A stretch of DNA of 36,183 nucleotides from Leptospiraceae bacterium (GCA_017996175.1 JAGOHK010000028.1:9873-46055); one strand, 5' to 3'; positions 1-8,835 are shown, counted from the stretch's first letter. Numbers and translations are program-made. The notes: a model not told the origin generated them from the sequence alone.

Positions 1-51
1 TTAATAAAGATTTCTTTACAAATAAACTTTGGAAGAAATATATGAGAAAGA
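1..51 (+). promoter_or_regulatory. Leader upstream of pnuC
   Basis: This is a short AT-rich stretch before the first gene. A purine-rich GAGAAAG lies just 5' of the ATG at 52 and may serve as a weak ribosome binding site. The promoter is probably outside the window, and nothing else can be supported here. Confidence 0.3.
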
Positions 52-645
52 ATGCAAAATGTCGTAGAACTAGTTTTGAGTGAAATCCAGAGCTTGGAGA
101 CGATAGGAGTAATATTCGGGCTAATCAGTGTTTGGCTCACAGTGAAAGAAAATGTATGGTGTTGGTCTTTTGGAATTGTAAACGTAATTCTATTTGGCTG
201 GATATTTTATCAATCAACGATTTATGGGCAAATGTTATTACAGTTTTTCTTTTTAGTGTTAATCCTTTATAGCTGGTATGAATGGCTTTACGGTGGAGAA
301 GGTAAGACAAATTTATCTTTATCCAAGGTTACCCCAAAACAAATTATTTATTCTATTCCGATTACAATCATTCTAACATTGATTATACAAAAAGGAATAC
401 AGTTTGTATCAGAAAAAGAAAATTTTACACTTCTAGATTCTATTGTCACTTCCCTCAGTTTTACAGCGCAGTTTTTTCTTGCTAAAAAAGTTTTGGAGAG
501 TTGGATTATATGGATAGTAGTAGATATACTTTCTGTCTGTCTATTTATACAAACGGGACTTTATAAGATTGGATTTTTTTATTTTCTCCTGCTAATTTTA
601 GCAACGAGTGGTTATATAACATGGAAACGAAAATTGGTAAAATAG
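52..645 (+). CDS. pnuC: PnuC-type nicotinamide riboside/NMN transporter
   Basis: This is an inner-membrane facilitator for nicotinamide riboside or a related NAD precursor. The 197-residue protein is almost entirely hydrophobic, with about seven predicted membrane segments. It shows PnuC-type features: an ENVWCWSFGIVN segment near residue 34 and the aromatic YSWYEWLYGG segment near residue 73. Length fits the family (about 200-240 residues). Its 3' end overlaps the next gene, nadR, by 25 bases. That gene would phosphorylate and adenylylate the imported substrate, so the neighbourhood supports the assignment. Family membership is clear. Whether the substrate is the riboside or another vitamin B3 form cannot be read from the sequence; pairing with a NadR kinase domain favours the riboside. 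Confidence 0.92.
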   Translation: MQNVVELVLSEIQSLETIGVIFGLISVWLTVKENVWCWSFGIVNVILFGWIFYQSTIYGQMLLQFFFLVLILYSWYEWLYGGEGKTNLSLSKVTPKQIIYSIPITIILTLIIQKGIQFVSEKENFTLLDSIVTSLSFTAQFFLAKKVLESWIIWIVVDILSVCLFIQTGLYKIGFFYFLLLILATSGYITWKRKLVK

Positions 646-1631
646 GCTTTATACTGGGTAAATTTTATCCACTTCACAAAGGTCATATTCATCTAATTGA
701 GTATGCCGCCAAAAATGTAGAGCGGCTAATAGTAATTATTGGCTCTCTAAAATCAGAAACAATTGCGGGAGAAATTCGGTTTGGTTGGTTAAAACAAACA
801 TTTCCAAATTTAGAAATTCATCACCTAACAGATGAAAACCCACAGTATCCAGAAGAGCATCCTGATTTTTGGAATATTTGGAAAACTAGCATACGAAAAT
901 GTACTCCTGAAAAAATAGATTTCGTGTTCTCATCCGAAATCTATGGTGACACCCTGGCAAAATGTTTAGACGCAAAACATATCTGTGTCGATTTAGATAG
1001 AAAAACTTTTCCAGTATCAGGAACAAAAATCCGCAAAAACCCAATGAAGTATTGGAATTATTTATCAGATGCGGCTAAACCTTATTTTGTGCGAAAGGTT
1101 GTATTGTATGGTCCGGAATCTACGGGTAAGACCACTTTGTCTCAAAAGCTAGCAAATCATTTTGATACGGTTTGGATTCCTGAATTTGCAAGAGAATACT
1201 TAGAAGTAAAAGCAAATCCTATGGAGTTAGAAATGTCTGATTTTCTAAATATTGCACAAGGGCAAATCAAACTTGAAGAAAAAGCCATTCACAAGGCAAA
1301 TAGAATTTTGATTTGCGATACTGATTTGCTTGTTACAAAAGTCTTAAGTGATCATTATATGAATAGTTGCCTTGAATTTATTTCCATAGAAGCGTATTCT
1401 CGTGAGTATGCGCTTCATTTATTAACCTATACAGACATCCCCTGGGTGGCAGATGTCCTTAGGGATAGACCGAACCAAAGAGCAGAAATGTTTCAGCTAT
1501 TTAAAATAGAATTAGAAAAAGCAAATCGCCCTTATAAGCTTATCAGTGGAAATTTTGAAGAGAGATTTCAAAAAGCAGTGGAAATCATTAAGCGAGAAAT
1601 TCTAATGGAAGACAATGAAAGAGAAAATTAA
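621..1631 (+). CDS. nadR: NadR: NMN adenylyltransferase / ribosylnicotinamide kinase
   Basis: This is a bifunctional NAD salvage enzyme of 336 residues. The N-terminal half is a nucleotidyltransferase domain that makes NAD from NMN and ATP. It carries the HxGH motif as HKGH (residues 19-22) and the second signature SGTKIR (residues 133-138). The C-terminal half is a P-loop ribosylnicotinamide kinase with Walker A GPESTGKTT (residues 164-172). The DNA-binding helix-turn-helix at the start of the enterobacterial NadR is absent, so this version should be purely enzymatic. It overlaps pnuC by 25 bases and the next gene by 17, which implies translational coupling. Together with PnuC it forms an import-and-activate route for nicotinamide riboside. 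Confidence 0.94.
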   Translation: METKIGKIGFILGKFYPLHKGHIHLIEYAAKNVERLIVIIGSLKSETIAGEIRFGWLKQTFPNLEIHHLTDENPQYPEEHPDFWNIWKTSIRKCTPEKIDFVFSSEIYGDTLAKCLDAKHICVDLDRKTFPVSGTKIRKNPMKYWNYLSDAAKPYFVRKVVLYGPESTGKTTLSQKLANHFDTVWIPEFAREYLEVKANPMELEMSDFLNIAQGQIKLEEKAIHKANRILICDTDLLVTKVLSDHYMNSCLEFISIEAYSREYALHLLTYTDIPWVADVLRDRPNQRAEMFQLFKIELEKANRPYKLISGNFEERFQKAVEIIKREILMEDNEREN

Positions 1632-2520
1632 AATCACAGAAGTCGGTCCACGAGATGGACTTCAAAATGAATCAAAAGTAATTTCTACGGAAGATAAACT
1701 TACATTTATAAACCTACTCATAGAGGCAGGACTTGTAAATTTGGAGGTTACTTCTTTTGTGCGAGCAGATAAAATTCCACAACTTTCGGACGCCGCAGAA
1801 CTTTCGAGTAAATTAGATTTTAAAAATACAAATGTGGAATACTCTGCATTAACCCCTAATTTGAAAGGTTACGAAAAAGCGTTAATGGCAGGATTTAAAG
1901 AAATTGCAATTTTTGGCGCTGCATCAGAGACATTCACTAAAAGGAATATCAATCGCACAATTGATGAATCTTTGAGCGATTTCGAAGAGTTAACCAAAGA
2001 AGCTCATAAGGATGGTTTAAAAGTCAGAGGTTATATTTCTACTGTAGTCGCTTGTCCTTACGAGGGAAAAATCTCGCCCGAAAAAGTAAATTTCGTAGTG
2101 AAAAAAATGCAAGACTTGGGGGTATATGAAATCTCTCTAGGCGAAACGATTGGCGTTGCGGTACCTAGTGAAGTTGAGCAGTTACTTGGTATACTACTCA
2201 AAGACAATCAACCTTCTTTTTTTGCCGGTCATTTTCATGATACCTATGGAATGGCTATTGGAAATGTTTCTAAAAGTATTGAAATGGGATTACGGTCATT
2301 TGACGCTAGTGCGGGTGGGCTCGGGGGCTGTCCTTATGCAAAGGGGGCTAGTGGAAATTTGGCGACAGAGGATTTAGTTTATTTTTTAGAAAATTCAGGG
2401 TTGGAAACTGGGGTTAATTTGGATTTACTTATAAAGGCATCTAAGTTTATGGAAATGACCCTTGGGAAGTTCTTTTTATCTAAAACCTATTTAGCAAGAA
2501 AAAGAATTTTAGGTTTATGA
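1615..2520 (+). CDS. mvaB: Hydroxymethylglutaryl-CoA lyase
   Basis: This enzyme cleaves HMG-CoA to acetyl-CoA and acetoacetate, the last step of leucine breakdown. The 301-residue protein begins with the family hallmark EVGPRDGLQNE (metal-binding Asp and substrate-binding Arg). It has HFHDTYGMA, with metal-binding histidines, near residue 206. It also carries the catalytic glycine-rich loop GLGGCPYAKGASGN near residue 235, including the active-site Cys. This loop separates HMG-CoA lyase from related isopropylmalate and homocitrate synthases. Length matches bacterial members. It overlaps nadR upstream by 17 bases and the next gene by 4 (ATGA). No other leucine catabolism gene is visible, so co-transcription with NAD salvage looks like housekeeping clustering. 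Confidence 0.93.
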   Translation: MKEKIKITEVGPRDGLQNESKVISTEDKLTFINLLIEAGLVNLEVTSFVRADKIPQLSDAAELSSKLDFKNTNVEYSALTPNLKGYEKALMAGFKEIAIFGAASETFTKRNINRTIDESLSDFEELTKEAHKDGLKVRGYISTVVACPYEGKISPEKVNFVVKKMQDLGVYEISLGETIGVAVPSEVEQLLGILLKDNQPSFFAGHFHDTYGMAIGNVSKSIEMGLRSFDASAGGLGGCPYAKGASGNLATEDLVYFLENSGLETGVNLDLLIKASKFMEMTLGKFFLSKTYLARKRILGL

Positions 2521-3371
2521 ATTTTAAAAGAAAATTTTTAGATGCACTTGCTAATAAATACAATGATAAAACATACCTAGAAACAGACCCAATCGACTTC
2601 TGTTATCGCTACAAAAATCCAAGAGATATTGAAGTAACTGGCTTTATATCTGCCCTATTCTCTTATGGAAATGTCCTTTCAATAAAAAAGCACTTAGAAA
2701 TCTTATTTGAAATTTTAGGCAAATCACCATATACCTTTATAAAAAAAGGAGACTTTTCAAAAATAGAAACTAAAATTCCGAAATATCGATTTCAAACATC
2801 TGAGGATATTCTAATATTCTTGGAAACTATTTCTATAGCATTAAAGAAAGAATCTAGCTTGGAGAAATTATTTTATTCAAAGAATGTAAATGCTTTGCTA
2901 AATGAAAGAATCGTAAATTTTCAAGTGCATTTTTCTGATATTGCGAAGGGTTTTACAGGAATGAAAAAACTGAGTTATGGATTGAGTTTTTTGATTGGTT
3001 CCGGTATATTAGCATCATCGCATAAACGCTACTCTATGTTTTTACGCTGGATGGTGCGCGATAGTTTTCCGGATTTTGGAATTTACAAATCAATATCTAA
3101 ACAAGATTTAATTTATCCCACTGATGTTCATATTGTAAGACTTTCTCGAATATTAGGTTTATCTAATAGAAAGAGTGTAGATTTTATTCTTGCAAAAAGT
3201 ATTTCAGATAATTTCAAAATTCTAAACCCATACGATCCGACCTGTTATGATTTCGCATTGAGTCGTTTAGGAATTCTAAAAATTTGTAAAACTAAATACG
3301 TTCCAACTATCTGCGAAAATTGTGAAATAAAAAAGATTTGTAGCATATATGCTAGAAAGGACAGGGGTTAA
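2517..3371 (+). CDS. TIGR02757 (DUF2400) family protein with C-terminal Cys cluster
   Basis: The 284-residue cytoplasmic protein belongs to the TIGR02757/DUF2400 family, whose function is unknown. The diagnostic N-terminal stretch is DPIDFCYRYKNPRDIEVTGF (near residue 25), followed by an ALFSYGNV segment. YPTDVHIVRLSRILGL is in the C-terminal third. The last 30 residues hold four cysteines spaced C-X8-C-X2-C-X5-C. This is close to the C-X6-C-X2-C-X5-C iron-sulfur loop of endonuclease III-type HhH-GPD glycosylases, and the preceding LSRILGL helix pattern is compatible with that fold. A link to DNA repair is inference only. The start codon overlaps the lyase stop (ATGA), and the 3' end overlaps the convergent lipoprotein gene by 20 bases. 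Confidence 0.85.
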   Translation: MNFKRKFLDALANKYNDKTYLETDPIDFCYRYKNPRDIEVTGFISALFSYGNVLSIKKHLEILFEILGKSPYTFIKKGDFSKIETKIPKYRFQTSEDILIFLETISIALKKESSLEKLFYSKNVNALLNERIVNFQVHFSDIAKGFTGMKKLSYGLSFLIGSGILASSHKRYSMFLRWMVRDSFPDFGIYKSISKQDLIYPTDVHIVRLSRILGLSNRKSVDFILAKSISDNFKILNPYDPTCYDFALSRLGILKICKTKYVPTICENCEIKKICSIYARKDRG

Positions 3372-4086
3372 CACCGCCATTCAAGTCGCAGGTTAAAGCT
3401 TTAGTTTTTGTTCCATTTCTTAGACCAGCAAATAAATCTTTTTCTGATTGTAAAAAACCAGCATCTAGACAATGAAGTGCATCTGACTTTGTTTGTTGGG
3501 CTGCTGAGAGCGAACCGAGGCTAATGCTTAATACAGCATCAGGAGTATTGTAAAGTGTATCTGCGGCTACTCCTATTCTACCCTTACTTGAATTGATAAA
3601 GAGCAATTCTTCTTCTGCTAGTAAAGTAGCCGAAGAAGTGATACCTATTGTGTCACAAGAATTTATCACCGAATACATGTTATTAGCCTTAATTGTATCT
3701 TCATCGGAATAACTAGCAATTGATTCAGATGAGATTCCTGAGGTAAAAAAAGAATAGCTGCATCTTGAAATTTTATTTACAAGGTCTTTTCCTTCATTGA
3801 TGTTAAAAATTTTTTCTGTGTTTGTTAGAATTAAATCACTCGCATTGCATAGTCCGCCAGATCGCCTATCGCAATAAGCTGTATTTGTGGAAAAATCCTT
3901 CCTTAAACAATTTCCCATAGCTCTATTAGCTGCGATTATTAAGAACAATATGTCCTTATTGTTTTGACTTTCTTGCTTTCGATTAAGCCCATCTATATTC
4001 GAACAGGTAAACAAAGTGAAAATAAAATAAATTGTCAGAATAAGGGTAAATCTGATTAACCGCTCTCTATTTTTTAAAAGCTTCAT
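3352..4086 (-). CDS. Putative lipoprotein with eight conserved-looking cysteines
   Basis: This is a 244-residue protein I do not recognise beyond being an exported lipoprotein. A basic N-terminus (KNRER) precedes a hydrophobic stretch ending in LFTC, a permissive spirochaetal lipobox with Cys28 as the lipidated residue. The mature part contains eight further cysteines, which suggests four disulfides in an extracytoplasmic domain. It has low-complexity Ser/Asn-rich segments and no known enzyme motif. The gene starts one base after the TonB receptor stop. A GGAGGTGA ribosome binding site lies inside the end of that receptor gene, so the two are coupled. It may be a surface partner of the receptor. 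The 3' end overlaps the convergent TIGR02757 gene by 20 bases. Confidence 0.75.
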   Translation of the reverse strand: MKLLKNRERLIRFTLILTIYFIFTLFTCSNIDGLNRKQESQNNKDILFLIIAANRAMGNCLRKDFSTNTAYCDRRSGGLCNASDLILTNTEKIFNINEGKDLVNKISRCSYSFFTSGISSESIASYSDEDTIKANNMYSVINSCDTIGITSSATLLAEEELLFINSSKGRIGVAADTLYNTPDAVLSISLGSLSAAQQTKSDALHCLDAGFLQSEKDLFAGLRNGTKTKALTCDLNGGVNPCPF

Positions 4087-4087
4087 T

Positions 4088-6736
4088 TTAAAATCTCACC
4101 TCCAGTCCAATATTTATGAGAGGCAAATAAACAAGCCTTCCACCGGGTAATGGTGATTGCACGTAAGGGGAATTAAGTGTATCATATACAGGAGAAGGAT
4201 TTGATCCATTCAAATAAGGTTTAGTTACATCGAAATTTTGTCCAGAAGCATTTCTTCTTCCATAAAAGTTTATGATTTCAATATACCCGTTTACAACTCC
4301 CCACTCATAATTAGAAAATCGGTCAAGGCGAATATCCACTTGATGAAAAGAGGCAAGTCTATCAGAATTGTAATATTCAGAATACTTCGCCGTATTTAGA
4401 TTTAACCCAAAACTAGAAGCCTGTGAAATCCTATCCGATCCAACGATAGGCGTAATAGGTGTATTGGTAAAATACCGAAATCTTGCGCCCAATTGCCACT
4501 CACTTGTAATTTTCCAACCAAATACGATATTCAAAAGATGAGTTCTATCTAAATCGTATAACTCCTGTTTGTCGTTATCGTAGAGTAGTTCAAATTGATT
4601 GTCATCGTAATAATTTACATAATTATCTCCTACCTCAGTTTGGTAGAGAAGTTTTCTTGTCCCATTTTTTAGATTTCGATTTCTAGATTCAGCGTTTGTT
4701 AATCTTGTCTGGTGGTTATTTCTTTTTGTAATGGAATTAGAATAGGAAACCCATCCGAAAAATCCAGTTTCTCCAGGTTTATTTGATTTTTTTAAAAATA
4801 TTTCAACTCCTTCAGAATACCCGTCTCCCCGATTGGAATAACTTGTCGCCTTATCTACTAAAATATTTCGAGAAACAAAATCTGGTTTTTGTAAAATATC
4901 TCTCGGTTGATCGTTCAGAGAGTATGGATTTCGCGCATAACCATCCGAAACCACCAAGTCTGAAAAAATATTTCGAAATCCTTCGACTTTAAATAACCAG
5001 TTTGAACCAATTTCCTGATTAATTCCTATCGCTAAATGTTCTGCTTTTTCCATCAAAAGTTTAGAGTTCCCTACTCTTTCGGAAATTTGTTCGATTCCAA
5101 TCGGAGCATTACGATGAATACCCGCTCCTCCTATAAAAGTTGTTCCCGTTTTAGAAATGGTATAAGAAGAATTGATACGCGGACTTAAAGCTTTCTGGTC
5201 TGCCAAATTATAATGATCCCACCTTACACCTGGGACTAATTTAAATCCCGCCAAATCTAAAGTAACCTCTGCAAACGCTCCATATTCTTTTGCCTTTGCT
5301 CCATCTCCATCAATCAAAGCACGAAAAGTGGGAGAACTATCTAATAAATTATTGAAAATTTCCGCAAACAGTGAATTTTGCTGCGTGATATTTTCCCCTT
5401 TTAAAGTTATATTTCTTTCTCTATAATTCTGCCCTGTTTCAAATCGTAAGATATTTTTTATGAGTTCAAAATTTTGAATATTCTCTACATAATACAAAGT
5501 CTGAGTAGTTACATTTTGTATTCCGAAAATATTTTCCGCTGTAGCCGGGTTTGTGATTTTTAACTCGAAAAATTCTTTAAAAGTATTCTTAGACATACTA
5601 AGCGTATTGCTAAATCTAGTTCCGGGTTGGTAAATATAACGGATCCCCTCAGTGCGAAATTGTTTATCTAAACCTACCGGAGGTCTATTATCTACAGAGC
5701 CTGATCCAATATTTTCAAATTCTGCTTGTGTTTTTGTATAGGCTTGTCTATCCCGTGCTCCAAATAAAGAAAGAGTGATTTTATGTTTTTGTGAAAGTTC
5801 AAATCCGTATTTGAATTGATAATCCTGATAGTCCGCATACTTTGCATTAGGCGGAATTCCTTCGGGATAAAATTTTAATAATACTAAATTCGGATAATTC
5901 TTACGAGCTGCCGCAATTACGTAAGACTTCTCCCCTATTCTGGATTCAATCATAGCATCGGATAAAAACAAATTCATATTTAAAATCGTATTCGTTTTCT
6001 TCACCTCTGATTTACCTTCTATATTAATTATGCCGCCTGTCGCATATCCGTACCGAGTGGAATAGGCTCCTGTGTGAATATCAAATGATTTGATAATATT
6101 ATTATTTAAAACAGAAGATTGATTGCCCAAGTGAAAGGGGTAACTAATGGGAAACCCATCAAAGTAAAATTGATTTGCACGAGAGCCTGCCCCCCTAAGC
6201 ACAATGTCTCCCCTATCACTATTGCTATACGGACCATCAATTCCTCTTGGAACAAGGGCAGCAGTTGGAGTAAGCCCAACTGGAATAGCTGGCGAAACTC
6301 CTGGAAGAGTAAGAATTGATTTAAGAGAATCGCCTTGGGCACCAGGTAATCGTTTTATTTCTTCTTGTTGTAATGTATAACGAGAAAGTTTGGATTTTTC
6401 TTTTTCCCCTGTTACTTCAATCGCTCCTCTTTCTTTTTCTCCTACAAAGATTACAATTTCCTGTCCATCGTAATAAACCTCTCTACGTTTTACGTCTACG
6501 TCTGTACCTGAAATTACTCTAATCGTATAATAGCCATTAGCCGGTACGCTAAATAGAACTTCTCCATTAGCATTGGTTGTAAAATATCCTCCCGATTCTT
6601 TAATCACTACTGTAGTATTTGGTTTAGGGGAATTTGTAGATTTATCAATTACTTTGATTTTCGCGCTGATTGGTTTGTCCTGACCAAGTAAAGAGTGTGT
6701 AAATAGAATAAGTATAAAATATAGCGGTAATTTCAA
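4088..6736 (-). CDS. TonB-dependent outer-membrane receptor with carboxypeptidase-regulatory-like domain
   Basis: This is an outer-membrane transporter of 882 residues. I place the start at TTG 6736 rather than the GTG at 6757. TTG gives a clean signal peptide (MKLPLYFILILFTHSLLGQD), has GAGGA four bases upstream, and forms a TTGA overlap with the preceding stop. Residues ~23-100 look like a carboxypeptidase-regulatory beta-sandwich. A TonB-box-like IEVTGEKEK follows near 107, then a plug domain (~115-250) with LKSILTLPGVSPA and VLRGAGSRANQFYFDG. The rest should form the 22-strand barrel and ends in the typical C-terminal Phe (GLEVRF). The substrate is unknown; the domain order is of the SusC-like or metal-chelate receptor type, without the SusC SRG-type signatures. 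It lies between two Cys-rich lipoprotein genes. Confidence 0.88.
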   Translation of the reverse strand: MKLPLYFILILFTHSLLGQDKPISAKIKVIDKSTNSPKPNTTVVIKESGGYFTTNANGEVLFSVPANGYYTIRVISGTDVDVKRREVYYDGQEIVIFVGEKERGAIEVTGEKEKSKLSRYTLQQEEIKRLPGAQGDSLKSILTLPGVSPAIPVGLTPTAALVPRGIDGPYSNSDRGDIVLRGAGSRANQFYFDGFPISYPFHLGNQSSVLNNNIIKSFDIHTGAYSTRYGYATGGIINIEGKSEVKKTNTILNMNLFLSDAMIESRIGEKSYVIAAARKNYPNLVLLKFYPEGIPPNAKYADYQDYQFKYGFELSQKHKITLSLFGARDRQAYTKTQAEFENIGSGSVDNRPPVGLDKQFRTEGIRYIYQPGTRFSNTLSMSKNTFKEFFELKITNPATAENIFGIQNVTTQTLYYVENIQNFELIKNILRFETGQNYRERNITLKGENITQQNSLFAEIFNNLLDSSPTFRALIDGDGAKAKEYGAFAEVTLDLAGFKLVPGVRWDHYNLADQKALSPRINSSYTISKTGTTFIGGAGIHRNAPIGIEQISERVGNSKLLMEKAEHLAIGINQEIGSNWLFKVEGFRNIFSDLVVSDGYARNPYSLNDQPRDILQKPDFVSRNILVDKATSYSNRGDGYSEGVEIFLKKSNKPGETGFFGWVSYSNSITKRNNHQTRLTNAESRNRNLKNGTRKLLYQTEVGDNYVNYYDDNQFELLYDNDKQELYDLDRTHLLNIVFGWKITSEWQLGARFRYFTNTPITPIVGSDRISQASSFGLNLNTAKYSEYYNSDRLASFHQVDIRLDRFSNYEWGVVNGYIEIINFYGRRNASGQNFDVTKPYLNGSNPSPVYDTLNSPYVQSPLPGGRLVYLPLINIGLEVRF

Positions 6737-6993
6737 AATATCCTCACACAGCTCCACGGGTAGCTATTAAATGGACATCTTGCACTCAAAATATCTATTT
6801 CACAATTCGTAACTTCCCCAGGTGGTCGATCATTGGTAAAAAAAAGAGGTGTTACTGGGCGATTGCCGCACTGACTTGCCTTTGCTTCTATTAAAATATT
6901 AACCCGCTTTTGGATTTCCCAAGAATCAATCCTGTTATTATCGTAACAATTAAGAATAGATATTAATAAAATTAAACTGAGGCTAATCCGCAT
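6733..6993 (-). CDS. Small Cys-rich putative lipoprotein
   Basis: This is an 86-residue exported protein of unknown family. The N-terminal hydrophobic stretch ends in the lipobox-like ILNC, with Cys16 as the likely lipidation site; Asn at -1 is tolerated in spirochaetes. The mature peptide of about 70 residues holds four more cysteines (two likely disulfides). It ends Trp-Ser-Cys-Val-Arg-Ile-Phe. The gene overlaps the cyclase gene upstream by 11 bases with no obvious ribosome binding site of its own, and overlaps the receptor gene by 4 bases. It is therefore likely translated by coupling. Its fixed position before the TonB receptor suggests a partner role at the outer membrane, which is inference. 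Confidence 0.7.
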   Translation of the reverse strand: MRISLSLILLISILNCYDNNRIDSWEIQKRVNILIEAKASQCGNRPVTPLFFTNDRPPGEVTNCEIDILSARCPFNSYPWSCVRIF

Positions 6994-8827
6994 TAATTCG
7001 ATAGATTGTAAATTCGTCTTTCATTCCTGGAATCGAATATTTTAATTCTTCTAAAATAATCTTATTAGATTCCAAAAATAATTCCACATCAGGATTATCT
7101 TTGTATTCCTTGGTGAAAACAATTTGTGAAGCTCCTGCGAGTTTTTGGATTTTGGCAGCGATGTTCACCGTTTTACCAAAATAATCAATCCCACTGTTTA
7201 AATTTACAGCAATGCATTGTCCGAAATGGATTGAGATTCTGAGTTTAATAGAATTCATTGCCGTACCACTGAATGTATTCCGTAGTGCCATCGCAGTTTG
7301 AATAGCACCTTTCGGAGAAGGAAATGCAGCCATCACTGCGTCGCCTATCGTTTTAATAATAGCTCCTTCATTTTCTTTTACGAATTTATTAATTTCCTCA
7401 AAATGTTTTTTTACTTGGATGAATGTTTTTGAATCTCCTTGTAATTCATAAAGAGTAGAAGACCCTACTATATCAGTGAAAAAAATCGTTTGTAAACCTA
7501 ACTCTAATTTTAAATCACTTGAAATAGATTCAGTAGAAAAAAGATCATGAAATTCTTGTAAACTAAAAAGATAAGCCGGTTTTAAGATATAAGGATCCCA
7601 TACAGTTTCTTCAATGGAAAACAAACGGGGATTGTTATCAGTATTAATTAAGCGAATTTGTGGATTTTCTCCTGAAACGTAATTCTGATTATCCGCTAGT
7701 GTCCAGTTTACAATCTTATTTTCCTCTGCATCGGTTATCTCTAATGAACCAATACTCTCTTGTCCCTTTACTCTTAGTTTGTAAGAACCTATCCGTAAGT
7801 TTAGATTTGAGTCTAAATTTTGATTTGGATTTAATAATTTTTGTAATTTAATATGAGGTTTTTTGGCTGGTTCTGCACTGCAAAAGAAAATCTTTGCCAC
7901 GTTTCGGATAGAGGGATGAATATGAAATGTGATCTCAATTGAGTTTTCGGAATCATTTTCAAAGTCTATATCGCATACGTCACAGTTCGCTTTTGGAGGA
8001 ACTTCATATAGCGAGCCGGTCTCCAGACGGGTTCCTCTACAATGAGGACATATTATATCCCAGCTAATGGTGAGTAACCCTGCTCTAGTCGCATACATAC
8101 AAATTATAACTACTTCCCTAGCTGGATAATTCCATTTTGCCGCTAATTCCAAAGGACGAATTCTATATAAGTCTAATTCATTACCATATTCGATAAAATC
8201 AATGAGCTTTTGAATTAAATCTGTCCGGATTTTTTTCTGAACTAATTCATCTGTAATTTTAAAGAGTAAAGCTTTATTTTCCACTTTACTTTCTTTTTCG
8301 CGGGGTACGAGTTGAGGAGAAATAGTCTTAGCCTTTGAAAGTCTTTCGATTTCTTGCAAAATCCCTGAATATTTTTTCTTTATGGCTCGCTCGGAGGCTA
8401 AGAGCAATAATCTATAAAATGTATTTCGAGGAACCCAACCGAGGTAGACGTAGAATCTAGTTTTGGATTCGGAGATTTTTTCAAAATGGTAAATAGCCTT
8501 TACAGTAATAGCCATTCCTTTACTATATTCACGAATGCTAATAAGGTGTTCTCCGTAGATCCATGTCCAGGGAATTTCGAGCCACTCTAAAACTATTCCT
8601 GCATTTTTTGATTTGCCATACAAATTTCCATCTCTTTCCTCAAAATTCATTTCCGATAGACCCATAGCTTGGTTAAGTCTAGATGTATCACTCACATAAG
8701 ACCAGAGCGAATCGGCGGAAATTTCTAAATCAAAACTCCAAAACCAATCTATACGTACTTTTTCGTTGGTTTGGTACTTTTCTTCCCAAGGGTACATTTT
8801 TAAAAAATCAGAAAGTGTAAGCTTCAT
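6983..8827 (-). CDS. Class III adenylate cyclase fused to SRPBCC-like and DUF5939-like regions
   Basis: This is a soluble signalling protein of 614 residues. Residues ~25-165 resemble a START/SRPBCC lipid-binding-type fold (SADSLWSYVSDTSRLNQAM, then beta-rich sequence). The middle has a zinc-ribbon-like C260-X2-C263...C282-X2-C285 in a DUF5939-like region. Residues ~443-600 are the class III nucleotide cyclase domain, with metal-binding Asp452 (FFTDIVGS) and Asp496 (GDAVMAAF). Lys492 and Asp548 are the pair expected for ATP over GTP. In the usual N-X3-R transition-state motif, Asn555 is followed by Lys559 instead of Arg, a conservative but notable change. No membrane segment is seen. The downstream lipoprotein and receptor genes overlap in series, so cAMP synthesis is co-expressed with an outer-membrane uptake system. 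Confidence 0.87.
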   Translation of the reverse strand: MKLTLSDFLKMYPWEEKYQTNEKVRIDWFWSFDLEISADSLWSYVSDTSRLNQAMGLSEMNFEERDGNLYGKSKNAGIVLEWLEIPWTWIYGEHLISIREYSKGMAITVKAIYHFEKISESKTRFYVYLGWVPRNTFYRLLLLASERAIKKKYSGILQEIERLSKAKTISPQLVPREKESKVENKALLFKITDELVQKKIRTDLIQKLIDFIEYGNELDLYRIRPLELAAKWNYPAREVVIICMYATRAGLLTISWDIICPHCRGTRLETGSLYEVPPKANCDVCDIDFENDSENSIEITFHIHPSIRNVAKIFFCSAEPAKKPHIKLQKLLNPNQNLDSNLNLRIGSYKLRVKGQESIGSLEITDAEENKIVNWTLADNQNYVSGENPQIRLINTDNNPRLFSIEETVWDPYILKPAYLFSLQEFHDLFSTESISSDLKLELGLQTIFFTDIVGSSTLYELQGDSKTFIQVKKHFEEINKFVKENEGAIIKTIGDAVMAAFPSPKGAIQTAMALRNTFSGTAMNSIKLRISIHFGQCIAVNLNSGIDYFGKTVNIAAKIQKLAGASQIVFTKEYKDNPDVELFLESNKIILEELKYSIPGMKDEFTIYRINAD

Positions 8828-8835
8828 ATTATTTG

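Noticed and set aside
4783..6342. Short plus-strand and minus-strand frames inside the first TonB receptor gene.
   Set aside because: They lie wholly within a well-supported gene in other frames and show no ribosome binding site or domain.
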